DNA of 64,000 nt, from contig CP141149.1 of NCBI GenBank assembly GCA_035235625.1, positions 4,960,893 through 5,024,892 on the forward strand. Direction: 5' to 3'. Shown one piece after another: positions 23,901 to 34,314 of the stretch (its first letter is position 1; every line of letters begins with the position of its first letter). Source of the stretch: Saururus chinensis. Taxonomy: Eukaryota > Streptophyta > Magnoliopsida > Piperales > Saururaceae. A program made the translations under genes and the position numbers. The notes beneath the pieces are model-generated. The model did no database searches. It was not told where the DNA came from and saw only the letters and a program-made list of their open reading frames with translations.

Positions 23901-25935
23901 GCATGTTGCTATGCATCGCTATTACCCTTGGTAGTAGCAACGCATATAGCATGCGTCGCTGCTACCTATGTTTTAAATAAAAAAATAAATGACAAAGAGA
24001 GAGGGGGACGGAGGAGAGAGGGGGAGAGAGGAGGGGAGAGGGAGAGAGAGCAGGGGAGGGAGAAGAGAGAGGGGAGAGAGAGGAGAGGGAGGAGAGAGAG
24101 AAACTGGGGGATGGAGAGAGAGAAGATTGAGAGAGGCAAGAGATAGAGATAGAAGGGAGGGAGGGTGAGAGAAAGGGAGGAGAGAGAGGGGGGAGGGGGG
24201 AGGAGAGGGATAAGTGAGAGAGGGAAGGGAGGAGAGAGAGAAGAGGGAGGATAGAGAGAGAAGGGAGAGAGAGAGGAGAGGGAGAAGAGAGAGAGAGAGG
24301 AGAGGGAGGAGAGAGAGGAGGGAGGATAGGGAGGGAAGGGAGAGAGAGAGGAGAGAGAGAGAGGGAGGGAGGAGAGAGAGAAGAGAGGGAGGGAGAGAGA
24401 GGGAGAGAGAGGGAGAGAGAGGGAGAGAGAGGGGAGGGTGGAGAGAGAGAAGAGAGGGAGGAGAGATAGGGAGGGAGGGGAGAGAGGGAAGGGAGGGAGA
24501 AAGAATTATTTTAAAAAAGAAAAAAATATGTATTAGTGACGCAGAGATCCATGCGTCACTGCTACATAAGAGTAGTAGTGACTCATAGACATATGCGTCA
24601 CTATAGACTAAGGGTAATAGCAGTGCATGTTGCTATGTGTCGTTATGACCCTTAGTTGTAGCAACGCATATAGCATGCGTCGCTGCTACCTCTGTTTTAA
24701 ATAAAAAATTAAATGACAAAGAGAGAGGGGGACGGAGGAGAGAGGGGGAGAGAGGAGGGGAGAGGGAGAGAGAGCAGGGGAGGGAGAAGAGAGAGGGGAG
24801 AGAGAGGAGAGGGAAGAGAGAGAAACTGGGGGATGGAGAGAGAGAGAAGGTTGAGAGAGGTGAGAGATAGAGATAGAAGGGAGGGAGGGAGAGATAATGG
24901 GAGGAGAGAGAGGGGGAGGAGGGAGAGAGGAGAGGGATAAGTGAGAGAGGGGAGGAAGGAGAGAGAGAAGAGGGAGGGTAGAGAGAAGGGAGAGAGAGAG
25001 AGTAGAGGGAGAAGAGACAGAGAGGAGGGAGGATAGGGAGGGAAGGGAAAGAGAGAGGAGAGAGAGAGGGGAGGGAGGAGAGAGAGAAGAGAGGGAGAGA
25101 GAGAAGAGAGGGAGAGAGAGAGGAGAGGGAGGTGAGAGAGAAAGGGGAGGGAGGAGATAGAGAAGAGAGGAAGAGAGGAAGAGAGGAGAGATAGGGAGGG
25201 AGGGGAGAGAGAGGGAGGGGAGGGAGAAAGAATTATTTTAAAAAATAAAAAAATAAGTATTAGTGACGCAGAGATCCATGCGTCACTACTACATAAGAGT
25301 AGTAGCGACTCATAGACATATGCGTCACTAGTGACAAAGGGTAAAAGCAGCGCATGTTGCTATGTGTCGCTATGATCCTTAGTTGTAGCAACGCATATAG
25401 CATGCGTCACTACTACCTATGTTTTAAATAAAAAATTAATTGAAAAAGAGTGGGAGAGAGGGAGGAGAAGGAAGGAAATGTGTGGGAGAGCAGGGGAGGG
25501 AGAAAAGAAAGGGGAGAGAGAGAGAGAGAGGAGAGGGAGGAGAGAGAGAAATTGAGGGAGAGAGGGAGAGAGAGATATAGAAAGAAGGTAGAGAGAGGGG
25601 AGAGGGAGCATAGAGAGAGAAGGGAGAGAGAGAGGAGGGTGTTGAGATAGAAGGGAGAGAGAGAGGAGAGGGAGGAGAGAGAGAGGGGGAGAGAGAGGAG
25701 AGGGAGGAGAAAGAGAGAGGGGTGGAAGGAGAGAGAGAGGAGGGAGGAGAGAGAGAGGAGAAGGAGAGAGAGAGGAGAGCTCGGAGAGATAGGGAGGGAG
25801 GAGAGAGGTGAAGGGGAGGGGAAAAAATTTATTTAAAAAAATAAAAATAATAAGTATTAACGACACAGTTTTATTGGTCACTACTACAAAAAGAGTAGTA
25901 GCGACACGTAGACATATGCGGCGCTACTGCATAAA
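20961..25935 (+). repeat. Array of TAGCGACGCAT palindromes alternating with GA-rich blocks, copy A
   Basis: Eight modules of about 330-870 bp. Each has (a) about 200 bp of nested palindromes such as AGTAGCGACGCAT...ATGCGTCGCTACT, (b) TATGTTTTAAATAAAAAATT, (c) a 150-650 bp purine-only GAGAG/GGGAG block, and (d) GGGAGAAAAAATTATTTTAAA. GA blocks lie at about 21098-21430, 21650-21795, 21983-22340, 22567-22950, 23125-23775, 23998-24500, 24718-25225 and 25447-25825. The palindrome section matches 52780-52920 inside the CACTA element, so the array derives from that transposon family. Long Arg/Glu/Gly or Ser/Leu/Pro open frames here are translations of the purine repeat, not genes. Confidence 0.9.
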
Positions 25936-26770
25936 AAAATATTATAACTAATAATATATCATTATTATACTTCGTTTAGAGTATAGTAAAACACTAAAAT
26001 ATATGATTGAATATAGAACTACAATCAATGAGTAATAACACCATAAGAAAATATAAATATGTTCAAAGTACAATATGCAAAATGGTAGAACATAATAAAA
26101 TATTATATCATCAATGTCTTATCAATTAAAAATATTATAATATCAACACAACAACTACAAATATTAAAAGACTTAAAAGGTAGAATCTATAGACTATAGT
26201 ATTTTCATCTAAACTTACAAAAGCAAATATACTATGTAAGTAAAATATATAGAACTATGGTAATATAAAATTCTTAAAGCCTTTTGAAAATTAGTATACC
26301 TCTCAAATAAAAAAAGAGTTAACAGGATGCTCATAACCATTATTGTCATCATTTACCGAGTCATGATGATTTAAGTGATTCACATGGTTACAATATTGAG
26401 CTTAACTCATATAATTATGATAATGTTCAATATATTGTTCATTATAAAGCTGATAAAGTTGAAGACTCCATCCAAATTGCATTGTCGAATAACTATGAAC
26501 CAATGTTTGGTAGTTTAAAGTTTGAGACTGAGAATCATTTTGAAATCCAGAACCATAACTATTGTATGAATAAGTTTGTGTATTATATCCATTATGTCCA
26601 ATCCATATGCAAGTTGGTTCACCCCAGCACTTATATTTTAAATCCCTTGTGCAATGTTTTCCAAGGTAAAGGTTCCCTGCAACTAGTTTCATGTTGAATT
26701 GAAGTAGTTTGGTCATATCGCTCATAGTAATGCCTTTGTGATTGACTTCCATGTCTACATCTATAAGAGC
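25936..26770 (-). other. AT-rich tail with Tyr/Gln/Ser-rich remnant of a transposase-like gene
   Basis: Bases 25936-26400 are very AT-rich with no gene. On the minus strand 26402-26752 is open (116 codons) and rich in Tyr, Asn, Gln and Ser. It lies directly downstream of the BED-finger fragment in the same orientation. Frames switch within the stretch. It may be the low-complexity tail of a decayed hAT-type transposase gene, which is only an inference from position. Confidence 0.35.
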
Positions 26771-26935
26771 TCAAATTCTGATGACCCCTATTGCCATGGT
26801 CTTGCTCTTGGGTGGCATGATGAAAATATTGTTCTTGATACGCTCACACCAATCACACTGCATCTTATGCCAACTTCCACCAACCCTTGAAGCGTGATTC
26901 CACCCAATGTCAAGCTCTTTCTCCTTTGGTGCCAT
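26771..26935 (-). pseudogene. BED zinc-finger fragment of a hAT-type transposase
   Basis: A 54-codon frame starts MAPKEKELDIGWNHASRVGG and continues WHKMQCDWCERIKNN. The order (MAPxEK, D-GW, then K-CxxC) is the N-terminal BED/DUF659-type DNA-binding domain of plant hAT transposases and derived genes. CDWC supplies the first metal-binding pair. The expected GGI-R-K-HL segment with the histidines is missing, and the frame stops at VIRI. It is a decayed fragment, the only transposase-like coding sequence I can recognise in the window. Confidence 0.6.
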
Positions 26936-27651
26936 CTTGAAAACCCTAAGTATTAGCAGCCCTTCAAGTCAAAAAAACTAATTAATATTCAATCAAACAC
27001 CTAGATTTACATGATGAAAAGAAGATGCAATAGTTTTTATTTGTTATCATACTTATGGTGCATAAAAGACTTAAAAGAGATATATTTGCACAATGAAGAG
27101 TATGATTTATAAACATTTTTACTAAAGAAAAAAATGATCTGAGCAAACAACATTCAAAAGCAATGCGACAACCTATGTAATTTATTTGAAGATAAACAAA
27201 TCCAAGCAAACAACATTAAAAAACAACCTATACACATGAGATTAGGTATTGCAAATTATGGGTCCAACTCACAATTAAAAAATTAATTTGAATCTGTATA
27301 TGCGTCAATTATGATATTTTCTAAGTCATAAAGGACATAAATTCTTTAATTGCCTCTGCATATGCTTTAGTTTTAATATTTTTAAAATTGTGAAGGAACG
27401 ACATAAATTTTCTAATTTCCGAGGCCGTCCATAAATTCTCTAATTGTTGAGGCCAATGTCCAATTGTAGCAACGGTTTTTTAACTATTCAGAACCCAATA
27501 GAACCAAAGAAAAAGAGGGGCAAAATGAACTCTGCATCCGAGAGATTCATTACAACCACAGAGAGAGAGAGGGCATTGTATGGCAGCAATCACCATGACA
27601 GAGAAAGAGAGTGAGGAAATTGAGTCTTGAGATGGGGCCAGGCTGTTGTTC
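26936..27651. other. Spacer before copy B
   Basis: AT-rich sequence with no recognisable gene, ending in a short GAGAGAGAGA run (about 27559-27572). Its right end meets the start of the aligned duplication; the true breakpoint cannot be placed because the window begins inside copy A. Confidence 0.55.
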
Positions 27652-27794
27652 GTGCATAAATTGGCTTGTCTTCGTGGTGGACATGATCCGAGTCTCCCGC
27701 TTCTCCCCTGCCCTTAGCAAACAGCTTCATCATCGCACAAGCACAATAGGCGTCTTCATCGTACATGAGATGACAAATCGGAGAAAACAACAGA

Positions 27795-28274
27795 TTGGAG
27801 AAGGGGAAGGCAGATTGGAGGTGCCCAGTCCGTCTAATCCATCTGCGTGAGGCATTGAGGCTGAGAGCTGCAGTAGCAAGACAGCGTGGGGAAGACAGAT
27901 CGCTGCCCTCGCCCTCTATCTTGGCAAATAAGAGGAGAAGGAAGACAACACTCAGAGCCCTCGCCCTCTATCTTCTCCGATCGTTCTCTCCCTCTGCAGA
28001 TGACCCTCTCCCTTGTAGATCGCCCTCTACAGATCGCGCTTTCCTTCTAATCCAATTCAAAGATGGTGAAGAGACTCTGAAGTTTGATTCTGTTACCCGA
28101 AGTATCGTTCACAGATTTAAGCAATGGGAGTGGGGGTGTTGGTCGAGCAAGAAATCCATAGGGGAGGTGTGTAAGAGAAGCCGAAACAAGAACACGGTAG
28201 GAGAGGTGAAGAGCTTTTTACGTCCCCTGTTCAGGCATCGGGTTCGCAGCGAATCGAGCCAGATCGGATCATGA
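27795..28274 (+). other. Unassigned 159-codon open frame, copy B; probably non-coding
   Basis: Counterpart of 144-623, same length and uninterrupted, with several amino-acid replacements. No recognisable domain. Confidence 0.2.
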
Positions 28275-28369
28275 TACGATTGAAACGAAGCATTCATGCT
28301 GATAATTTATGTGCCTACCGTATCAGGGTCTGTTCCATATCGATCGTGACCAATATAGATGTGTATCGG

Positions 28370-28855
28370 TCAATATGGTCTTCCATAGTGGCCATGGAGT
28401 TGAAGAGCTTGACATTGGGGAAGGCCAAGAGCTTGCTCATGATGGTGGACAACTGGACACAAAAAGGGTTCAGTGCTTGATCACCACGTAGTTGTCCAGC
28501 TCGTCGTAGTTGAGAAGAAGGCCAGGAAGAGCTGGCCGCCTAGCCAGGTGCCACCACCGCGACTCACAGACTGCTCGCTGATGGCCACTCTGATGTCGAG
28601 GTTCTTGCTCATCTCATAGGCGCAGGAGAGGATAGCAGAACCGACACTGGCCACAACCACAAAGGTGTTGGCGTAGGTGATCATGTCCACCGTGTAGCGG
28701 TGGGTCATCTCGCGAGAGACAATGAAATCCTTGGTCGAACTAGAAACACTGGAGGTCGAACTTAGGGGTGGCAATGCCCATGGAAACGAAGCGCTTGGCC
28801 GCTGAGTGTGAAGAAGAGCAGAGGGGCTAGAGGCTAGGGCAAAGGCAGTGGCCAT
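28370..28855 (-). pseudogene. THI1: THI1 5' fragment, copy B
   Basis: It has the same extent and the same internal frameshift as the copy at 719-1204 (the frame leaves THI1 after GGQLFLAF and the next block [12 protein letters not shown] is in another frame). The lesion therefore predates the large duplication. Small substitutions separate the two, such as GNQLF versus GGQLF and Arg/Trp changes in the transit peptide. Confidence 0.87.
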
Positions 28856-30527
28856 GGACGGAAACATTCGAAGAGAATTTCAGAAAGAGAAGAGAAACCC
28901 TCAGAAGTAAATTCAATCCAGAAAGTCTATTTAATGCAAGCAAACAATTAGAGCCCCTTTGTCTTCTGTTAAGATTCCAACAATAACCAGCTAATCCGAA
29001 GAGGCTAGAGTCCTGGTGCCAAGTAAATCCAAACCGAGATGACATGCTACTAGAATCGTTATGTTTCTAGATCCAATTCGGCAATACAACACATTACCAA
29101 ATATTGGGTAATTATCTCATACTCAAAGGATTTCTCAAAAATTGAAATGACAAATTGTGCCTTAATATTGTGTTGCACAATAGTATTTGTTTTAATAATG
29201 TTGTGTTGCATCATCATGTGTTCTTTTTTTGTTGTTGCAAAAAATAATATGTTGTTTTTAGTTTATTTTGTCTCTATTTGGTGAGCTTAGTAGAGAAATC
29301 AAGTGGTTTGGTTAAATACTATTATTATTTATTGACATTAGGCGTTGGCCTTCATATGATCATCTTTTATATAGATTACTTTTAAGAAATAACATTTGTA
29401 ACAAACTAGCTAATCCCCTTTCCTTTGTGTGTGAAGACAATTACGGCATTTCGTTTACTTTCAGCTTAATGCACTCTTTAAAGTCCACAAGCCAACATAA
29501 CCCTCTTATTCTCTCACCCTAAAATCTCAATAGCCTGTATCTACTTTTTGAAGCTATAATATGCATTATACTTTCTGTTGCCTTTAGTTTAGGTTTTTTA
29601 TTTTGTTGTTGGTCAATTTTCTTTAGTATGTCTCTTCCAAGCAAAAGAAACTTTCCTAGCTTCCACCAAACGTTTGTCCTAATTGCTTGGTTAGTTATAG
29701 TTCTTCTAATTAATTCTTTACTAAATAAATAAAGTTTAACATAAAAATACGACTACCCTCTCCCCCCCAACAAACAATGTCTTAATTCCGTCAAAATTTA
29801 AATATTTTATTATTTTTTTCCATGTGTCTTGCCAATATTTATTTGGTAGTGACTAGCGTATGTGAACACAAAGGAAAAGAAGAAAATGAAGAAGAAGAAA
29901 TGAGGAGGTGGAGGAGAAGAAAAAAGCAAAGATGAGGAGAGACAGACAGAGAAGGCAGAGGGAGAGGGGTTTACAAGAAACAACATGATGATGTGTTGTG
30001 CCATGCTAGCGAAGGATCCAACATAGGTGTGATAGGAGTAGGTTCGGTACATACATATGACATATATTATGGTTGATGGGAGAGACCTTTTAATATTTAC
30101 TTAGAGGAGGTGAATAATTGGTGAAGTGATACATTATTAGGGTGACAAGAGCTCTTAACATAAAAACTGGGGAAGTAAATAATAGGGGAAGCAAGAGATT
30201 ATTAGGGTGGCAACAGCAGTGCTCTTAATATACAAACAATGTTTATATGATACATGATTCTTAGAATAACGATAATATCTAATGTCTAACACGTGCAATC
30301 TAATGCATAACAGGTGCATATATCTATATTTGAGTATGTGCACTTTGACTATCAAATAACAAAAAGGGGACTATCTACATTCCAGCTGTAATTAGCTTGT
30401 GAACTCACTAACACAGCGGCCCGGAAGGTTTGTTAGCTGTCCACGGCGCATCTTATTAGCATACAAGTTTAATGCAAAATTTAATGCTTGTGACACTTTT
30501 TTACGTGCCCCGTCGATTAAATCGACA
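28856..30527. other. Non-coding spacer, copy B
   Basis: Matches 1205-2876 base for base in length. Nothing coding is recognised. Confidence 0.6.
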
Positions 30528-30639
30528 ACTGGCTATTCACCAGTCATGACTACTATATGTTTAACCGACCAAAGCAATTTGGAAATTTCGTCCCAGGCCA
30601 TGCCACCACTCATCAGCTACTGCTCCCCTGACCCCCATG

Positions 30640-31130
30640 TAGGACTGCTTCGAAAACCCGGACCCGAACCAATCCGGATGGAACCGACCCGAAATTGACC
30701 CGGGTTGGGTCGGGTCGGGTCCTATCTCGGGTCGGGTTGGGTCCAAGAAAAAAAAACCCAGGAAAATCTCGGGTCGGGTTGGGTTTGGTATGTAAAAACC
30801 AAAGAACCGACCCGAATTGACCCAAGTTCCTAATTAACTTATAAAAATATATTTAACCTTAGTTATATAAATTTTTATAATTTTTTATTGATAAAATCAA
30901 TTTATTATATGGTAAATTAGATTAAAATATTGGAACCAACCCGACCCAAGATACAATCTCGGTTCCTATTTCAGTTTTCGGGTTTTTGGGGTCTTATTTC
31001 GGATCGGGTCGGGTTCAAAAATTTTCGGTTCTTATCCCGGGTCGGGTCGGGTCCAAAGAACTTGGTTCCTATCTCGGGTCGGGTCGGGTCCTGTAAAACC
31101 CGACCTGACCCGACCCAAGAAGCAGCCCTA
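30640..31130 (+). mobile_element. hAT-like MITE, 491 bp, CGGGTCGGGT-rich
   Basis: Ends TAGGACTGCTTC and GAAGCAGCCCTA are inverted repeats with one mismatch. It is flanked by a perfect 8-bp target duplication CCCCCATG (30632-30639 and 31131-31138). Copy A (2981-2988) and units b and c keep the empty site, a single CCCCCATG followed by GCTCCGCC. The interior carries runs of GGGTCGGGTCGGGT and their complements on both sides of an AT-rich core. No coding capacity. Confidence 0.95.
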
Positions 31131-34075
31131 CCCCCATGGCTCCGCCGGGGGCCACCAGACCCAGGACAACACTGGTCATCCTTCAAAAACGTGGGCTGTA
31201 ATATTGGTGAAGGACGGAGATATGTTTGCTGTTCGTATGGGCAAAGATTGGGACTTGGGCAGGAGTCTGGGGCTGCATCCAATATTTGCTGAAAACGTGG
31301 TTTGGTTCAACCGGTTTTAGGCAAGGTGGGGGTTGTCAGAATTATTATATTTAATAAATAAGTTGCCTGACCACTCTACTGCAATTGTGATTGTTTATTT
31401 ATAGCACTTGAAACTATTTTGCCACTATTTTTTTAGCTCTCTCTCTTGGATCATGGTATGGGCTCGGGCTCATTTCGGTCTAAACTTATTGCAGTCTGAG
31501 TGAGCCGATATGGGCTGGGTAAGGTTTGTTAGCTGTCCAAGGCGCATTGTATTAGCATACAAGTTTAATGCAAAATTTATGGTTTGTGACACTTTTGTAC
31601 GTGCCCTATAGATTACTTCGACAACTAGCTATTCACTTGTCACGACTGCTATATAGTTACCCAACCAAAGCAATCCAGAAATTTCGTGCCAGGCCACGCC
31701 ATCACTCATCCGCTACTGCTCCCCTGACCCCAATGGCTCAACCTGGGGCCACCAAACCTTGGACCACTGGACTTCCTTCAAAAACTTCGGCTATAATATT
31801 GGTGAAGGACCTATGGGACAAAGATATGTTTGTTGGTCATATGGGCAAGGATTGGGACTTGGGCATGAGTCTGGGGCTGCCTCCAATATTATATGCTAAA
31901 AACGTGGTTTGGTGCAAGCAGTTCTAGGCAAGGTGGGGGTTGTGAGAATTATTATGTTTAATAAATAAGTTGCTTGACCACTCTACTGGAATTGTGATTA
32001 TTTATTTAAAGCACTTGAGACCATTTTGCCTTTGTTTTTTCAGCTCATCTCAATTAGACTATGGTATGGGCTCGGGCCCGTTTCACTCCAACATTATCGC
32101 GGTTCGGGTGAGCCAGTATGGGCCAAGGGGTCAAAGGGTGGTGGGGGTAGTCTGTCATGGAGGCGCCTGCGAAATGCTTATCGTGCGCCACTAGCAAGGC
32201 CAAATAGCTAAGCGAGTAAGTCATTCTTCGTCAAGGTCATGGCCCTGTGCCATTTGACTAAGAGTCTAGCACACGAAGCCGAGCAACGAACCCATCCCAC
32301 GGCAAATGTACGAATGTGCCAGAACATTTTCCAAGCAAGCTGACCAGAGGGGGACACCTCCTTACAATGCACAGATCTAACTTTGGCAACTCGGACATCC
32401 GAACAATCCATGTCAGTCAAGTGCATGTAAGGGTCTTTGTATCCAACATGGCCATAAGGCAGGACGGCCGCCCCATAGCTCGAAGAGCCCCATCTCCAAG
32501 CAAATGGGACTCTTGGCATGATAGCTAGCAACACAACAAGCCTTTGTTGTCATCCGAAACAGCCAGTAGCAAGGCTAGGCATCATACTAACAGCTTTGTA
32601 AATTCAGCTCACCATGTCCCCCCTATATAGCATAAGAGATTTTTCCCTGCCTGCTTGAGTGGTAACCAAAGTGGCTGTATGGGCATGGTTTCTCCAATGT
32701 TTTCCAAATGGCCTAAAAACACTCCAAGGGACTCTCCAACACTATTTAGGGGGGAGGGGACATCTTAATAATCCAAATATGTGCTAGCTGTCTATGTGTC
32801 CCAACATAGCAAACTATGTGTGAGCATCGTTGTGTACTTTCTACACAATGTTGCCCAACGTTGCAGGCCTTCCCCGCAATGCCTAAATAAATGGTGTGCA
32901 ACACTAAGGACGGTTCCCACAATGCATACGCACCTACTATACAACACTTTCGCATGTGTGTGCGCCCCAACACATGTCACTGATAGTCTGCTTCTCTACC
33001 CCCATGACAAGTCATGTCAACCCTATGTATGCCATCATAATACTAATTTACTTATGATCCACCTAAGTTATATACGCACACTAGGCATGTAACTAGGATG
33101 TGCATTAACACGTTGTTGGGCCCAAACACACGAATTATGTATCGATGTTGGGACCTGTGGTTAGAGAGTGGTCAACCCTATCGCGCGCTTGGCCATGTGC
33201 ATGTGGTCCTTGCCTCTGCAGGCTCTGAGAGATAGAGCTCACTTTCATTGTGTACGACCCTCTAGTTAAATCGAAAAAATCATTAAGGAAAGCCTGTATA
33301 GAGGCCCACTTGAGAAAGGAATGGAGGGGGATATAAAAGGGAAAGAAGGGGGAGAGAATGCTCTAGGTGAGTAGTCCGCCCCCCACATCCTCTCCATCTC
33401 CCAATCCGGCCCTCTCTCTCCCCCTTGGTGCGGCTCTCTACGGTTTTGGAGAAAACCCTTGCTGACAGCCTCTCTCCTCCTCTCTCTTACGCTTCTTGGA
33501 CGGATAAAACAAAGGAGATAGGTCTTCTCACTGTTTGGGACATCAAGGGCTTGCTTTTGGGCGTCTTCCTCACTTATTTTGCATCCAAGGGTGAAGGTTT
33601 TGAGGGATCAACACATATGAAAGGTATTCTCTAATCCTACTTGATTTCCTTTGATCTTGGAGTGCATTGTGATTGATTTAAGGGCGTGAAAAGGGCAGGA
33701 CAGCCCAAGGTCAGTATGTCCTTGTTCCTTGATTCAATTTTATATTTTGCATGCACTTTGATTAATAGTTTATTATTTATGTATATGTGTATATATGCAT
33801 ATTTGAGTGTAGATTATGAAAAAGCTTGGATTTTTTATTGGTGCGCCATCCCCCGGGCTCGTGACCACCACGCTTCCGCCGGCCAGCCACTCAACAATCC
33901 CTCCACTAAGAGCAAGTCCACATTATCATATATGCTCATCTATGTACAAAGATTCTTTCATTATCTCAACCACATCGTACCATTATAAAGTTGTACGAGA
34001 AGAATATACAGTGGAGGCATAAATTTGTTGATGCCATAATAACTTAAAAGCCAAATTTGCAAGCCAGCTTACTCT

Positions 34076-34080
<5 letters not shown>

Positions 34081-34107
<27 letters not shown>
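34081..34107. repeat. (AT)n microsatellite, unit a
   Basis: A 27-bp AT run. The same site has about 12 bp in copy A and in unit c, and 59 bp in unit b. Confidence 0.95.
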
Positions 34108-34111
<4 letters not shown>

Positions 34112-34314
34112 GTGTGTGTTTCTTTCATGCTAAATAATTTTATAGTGTGACTTGTTTAATTATGTGGTAAAAGGGAGAGAAGACTCCTTTTAATTAAATC
34201 AAAAGGGGAGTAAAGACAAAGGTTCAAGAAAAAATAGAACATTGCATACCTCATCTTTTGATTAGGAAAAGAAACTTGACAACAAGTTTAAAAATATGAG
34301 AATTAGATAAGATG

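Larger units (their letters stand above)
1..27651. repeat. Large direct segmental duplication, copy A
   Basis: Bases 1-2988 align to 27652-30639 with a constant offset of 27,651 and roughly 1-2% substitutions by eye. The same order of landmarks recurs in both copies: THI1 fragment, 3.3-kb unit, P450, hAT-bearing tandem units, RPC4 exons and GA/palindrome array. The left edge lies outside the window. The stretch 25936-27651 has no partner here; its partner may lie beyond base 64000 if the arrangement is a true tandem. Tandem duplication by unequal crossing-over is an inference. An assembly artefact is unlikely, because the two copies differ by clean transposon insertions. Confidence 0.93.
30528..34314 (+). 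repeat. 3.3-kb unit a, copy B (interrupted by a hAT-like element)
   Basis: First of the tandem units. It equals the single unit of copy A plus a 499-bp gain (the element at 30640-31130 with its duplicated octamer). Its 3' part carries derived variants (CCACTAAGAGCAAG, TATATTTTGCATGC) shared with unit b. Confidence 0.9.

Noticed and set aside
21098..25881. Many Arg/Glu/Gly-rich (plus) and Ser/Leu/Pro-rich (minus) open frames in the GA arrays
   Set aside because: They are translations of purine-only repeats, which lack stop codons on one strand by composition. They follow no domain and are not conserved between modules.
20961..25935. Regularly spaced palindromes resembling a CRISPR array
   Set aside because: Spacing is irregular (330-870 bp), the intervals are purine repeats, and the surrounding genes are plant nuclear with introns.
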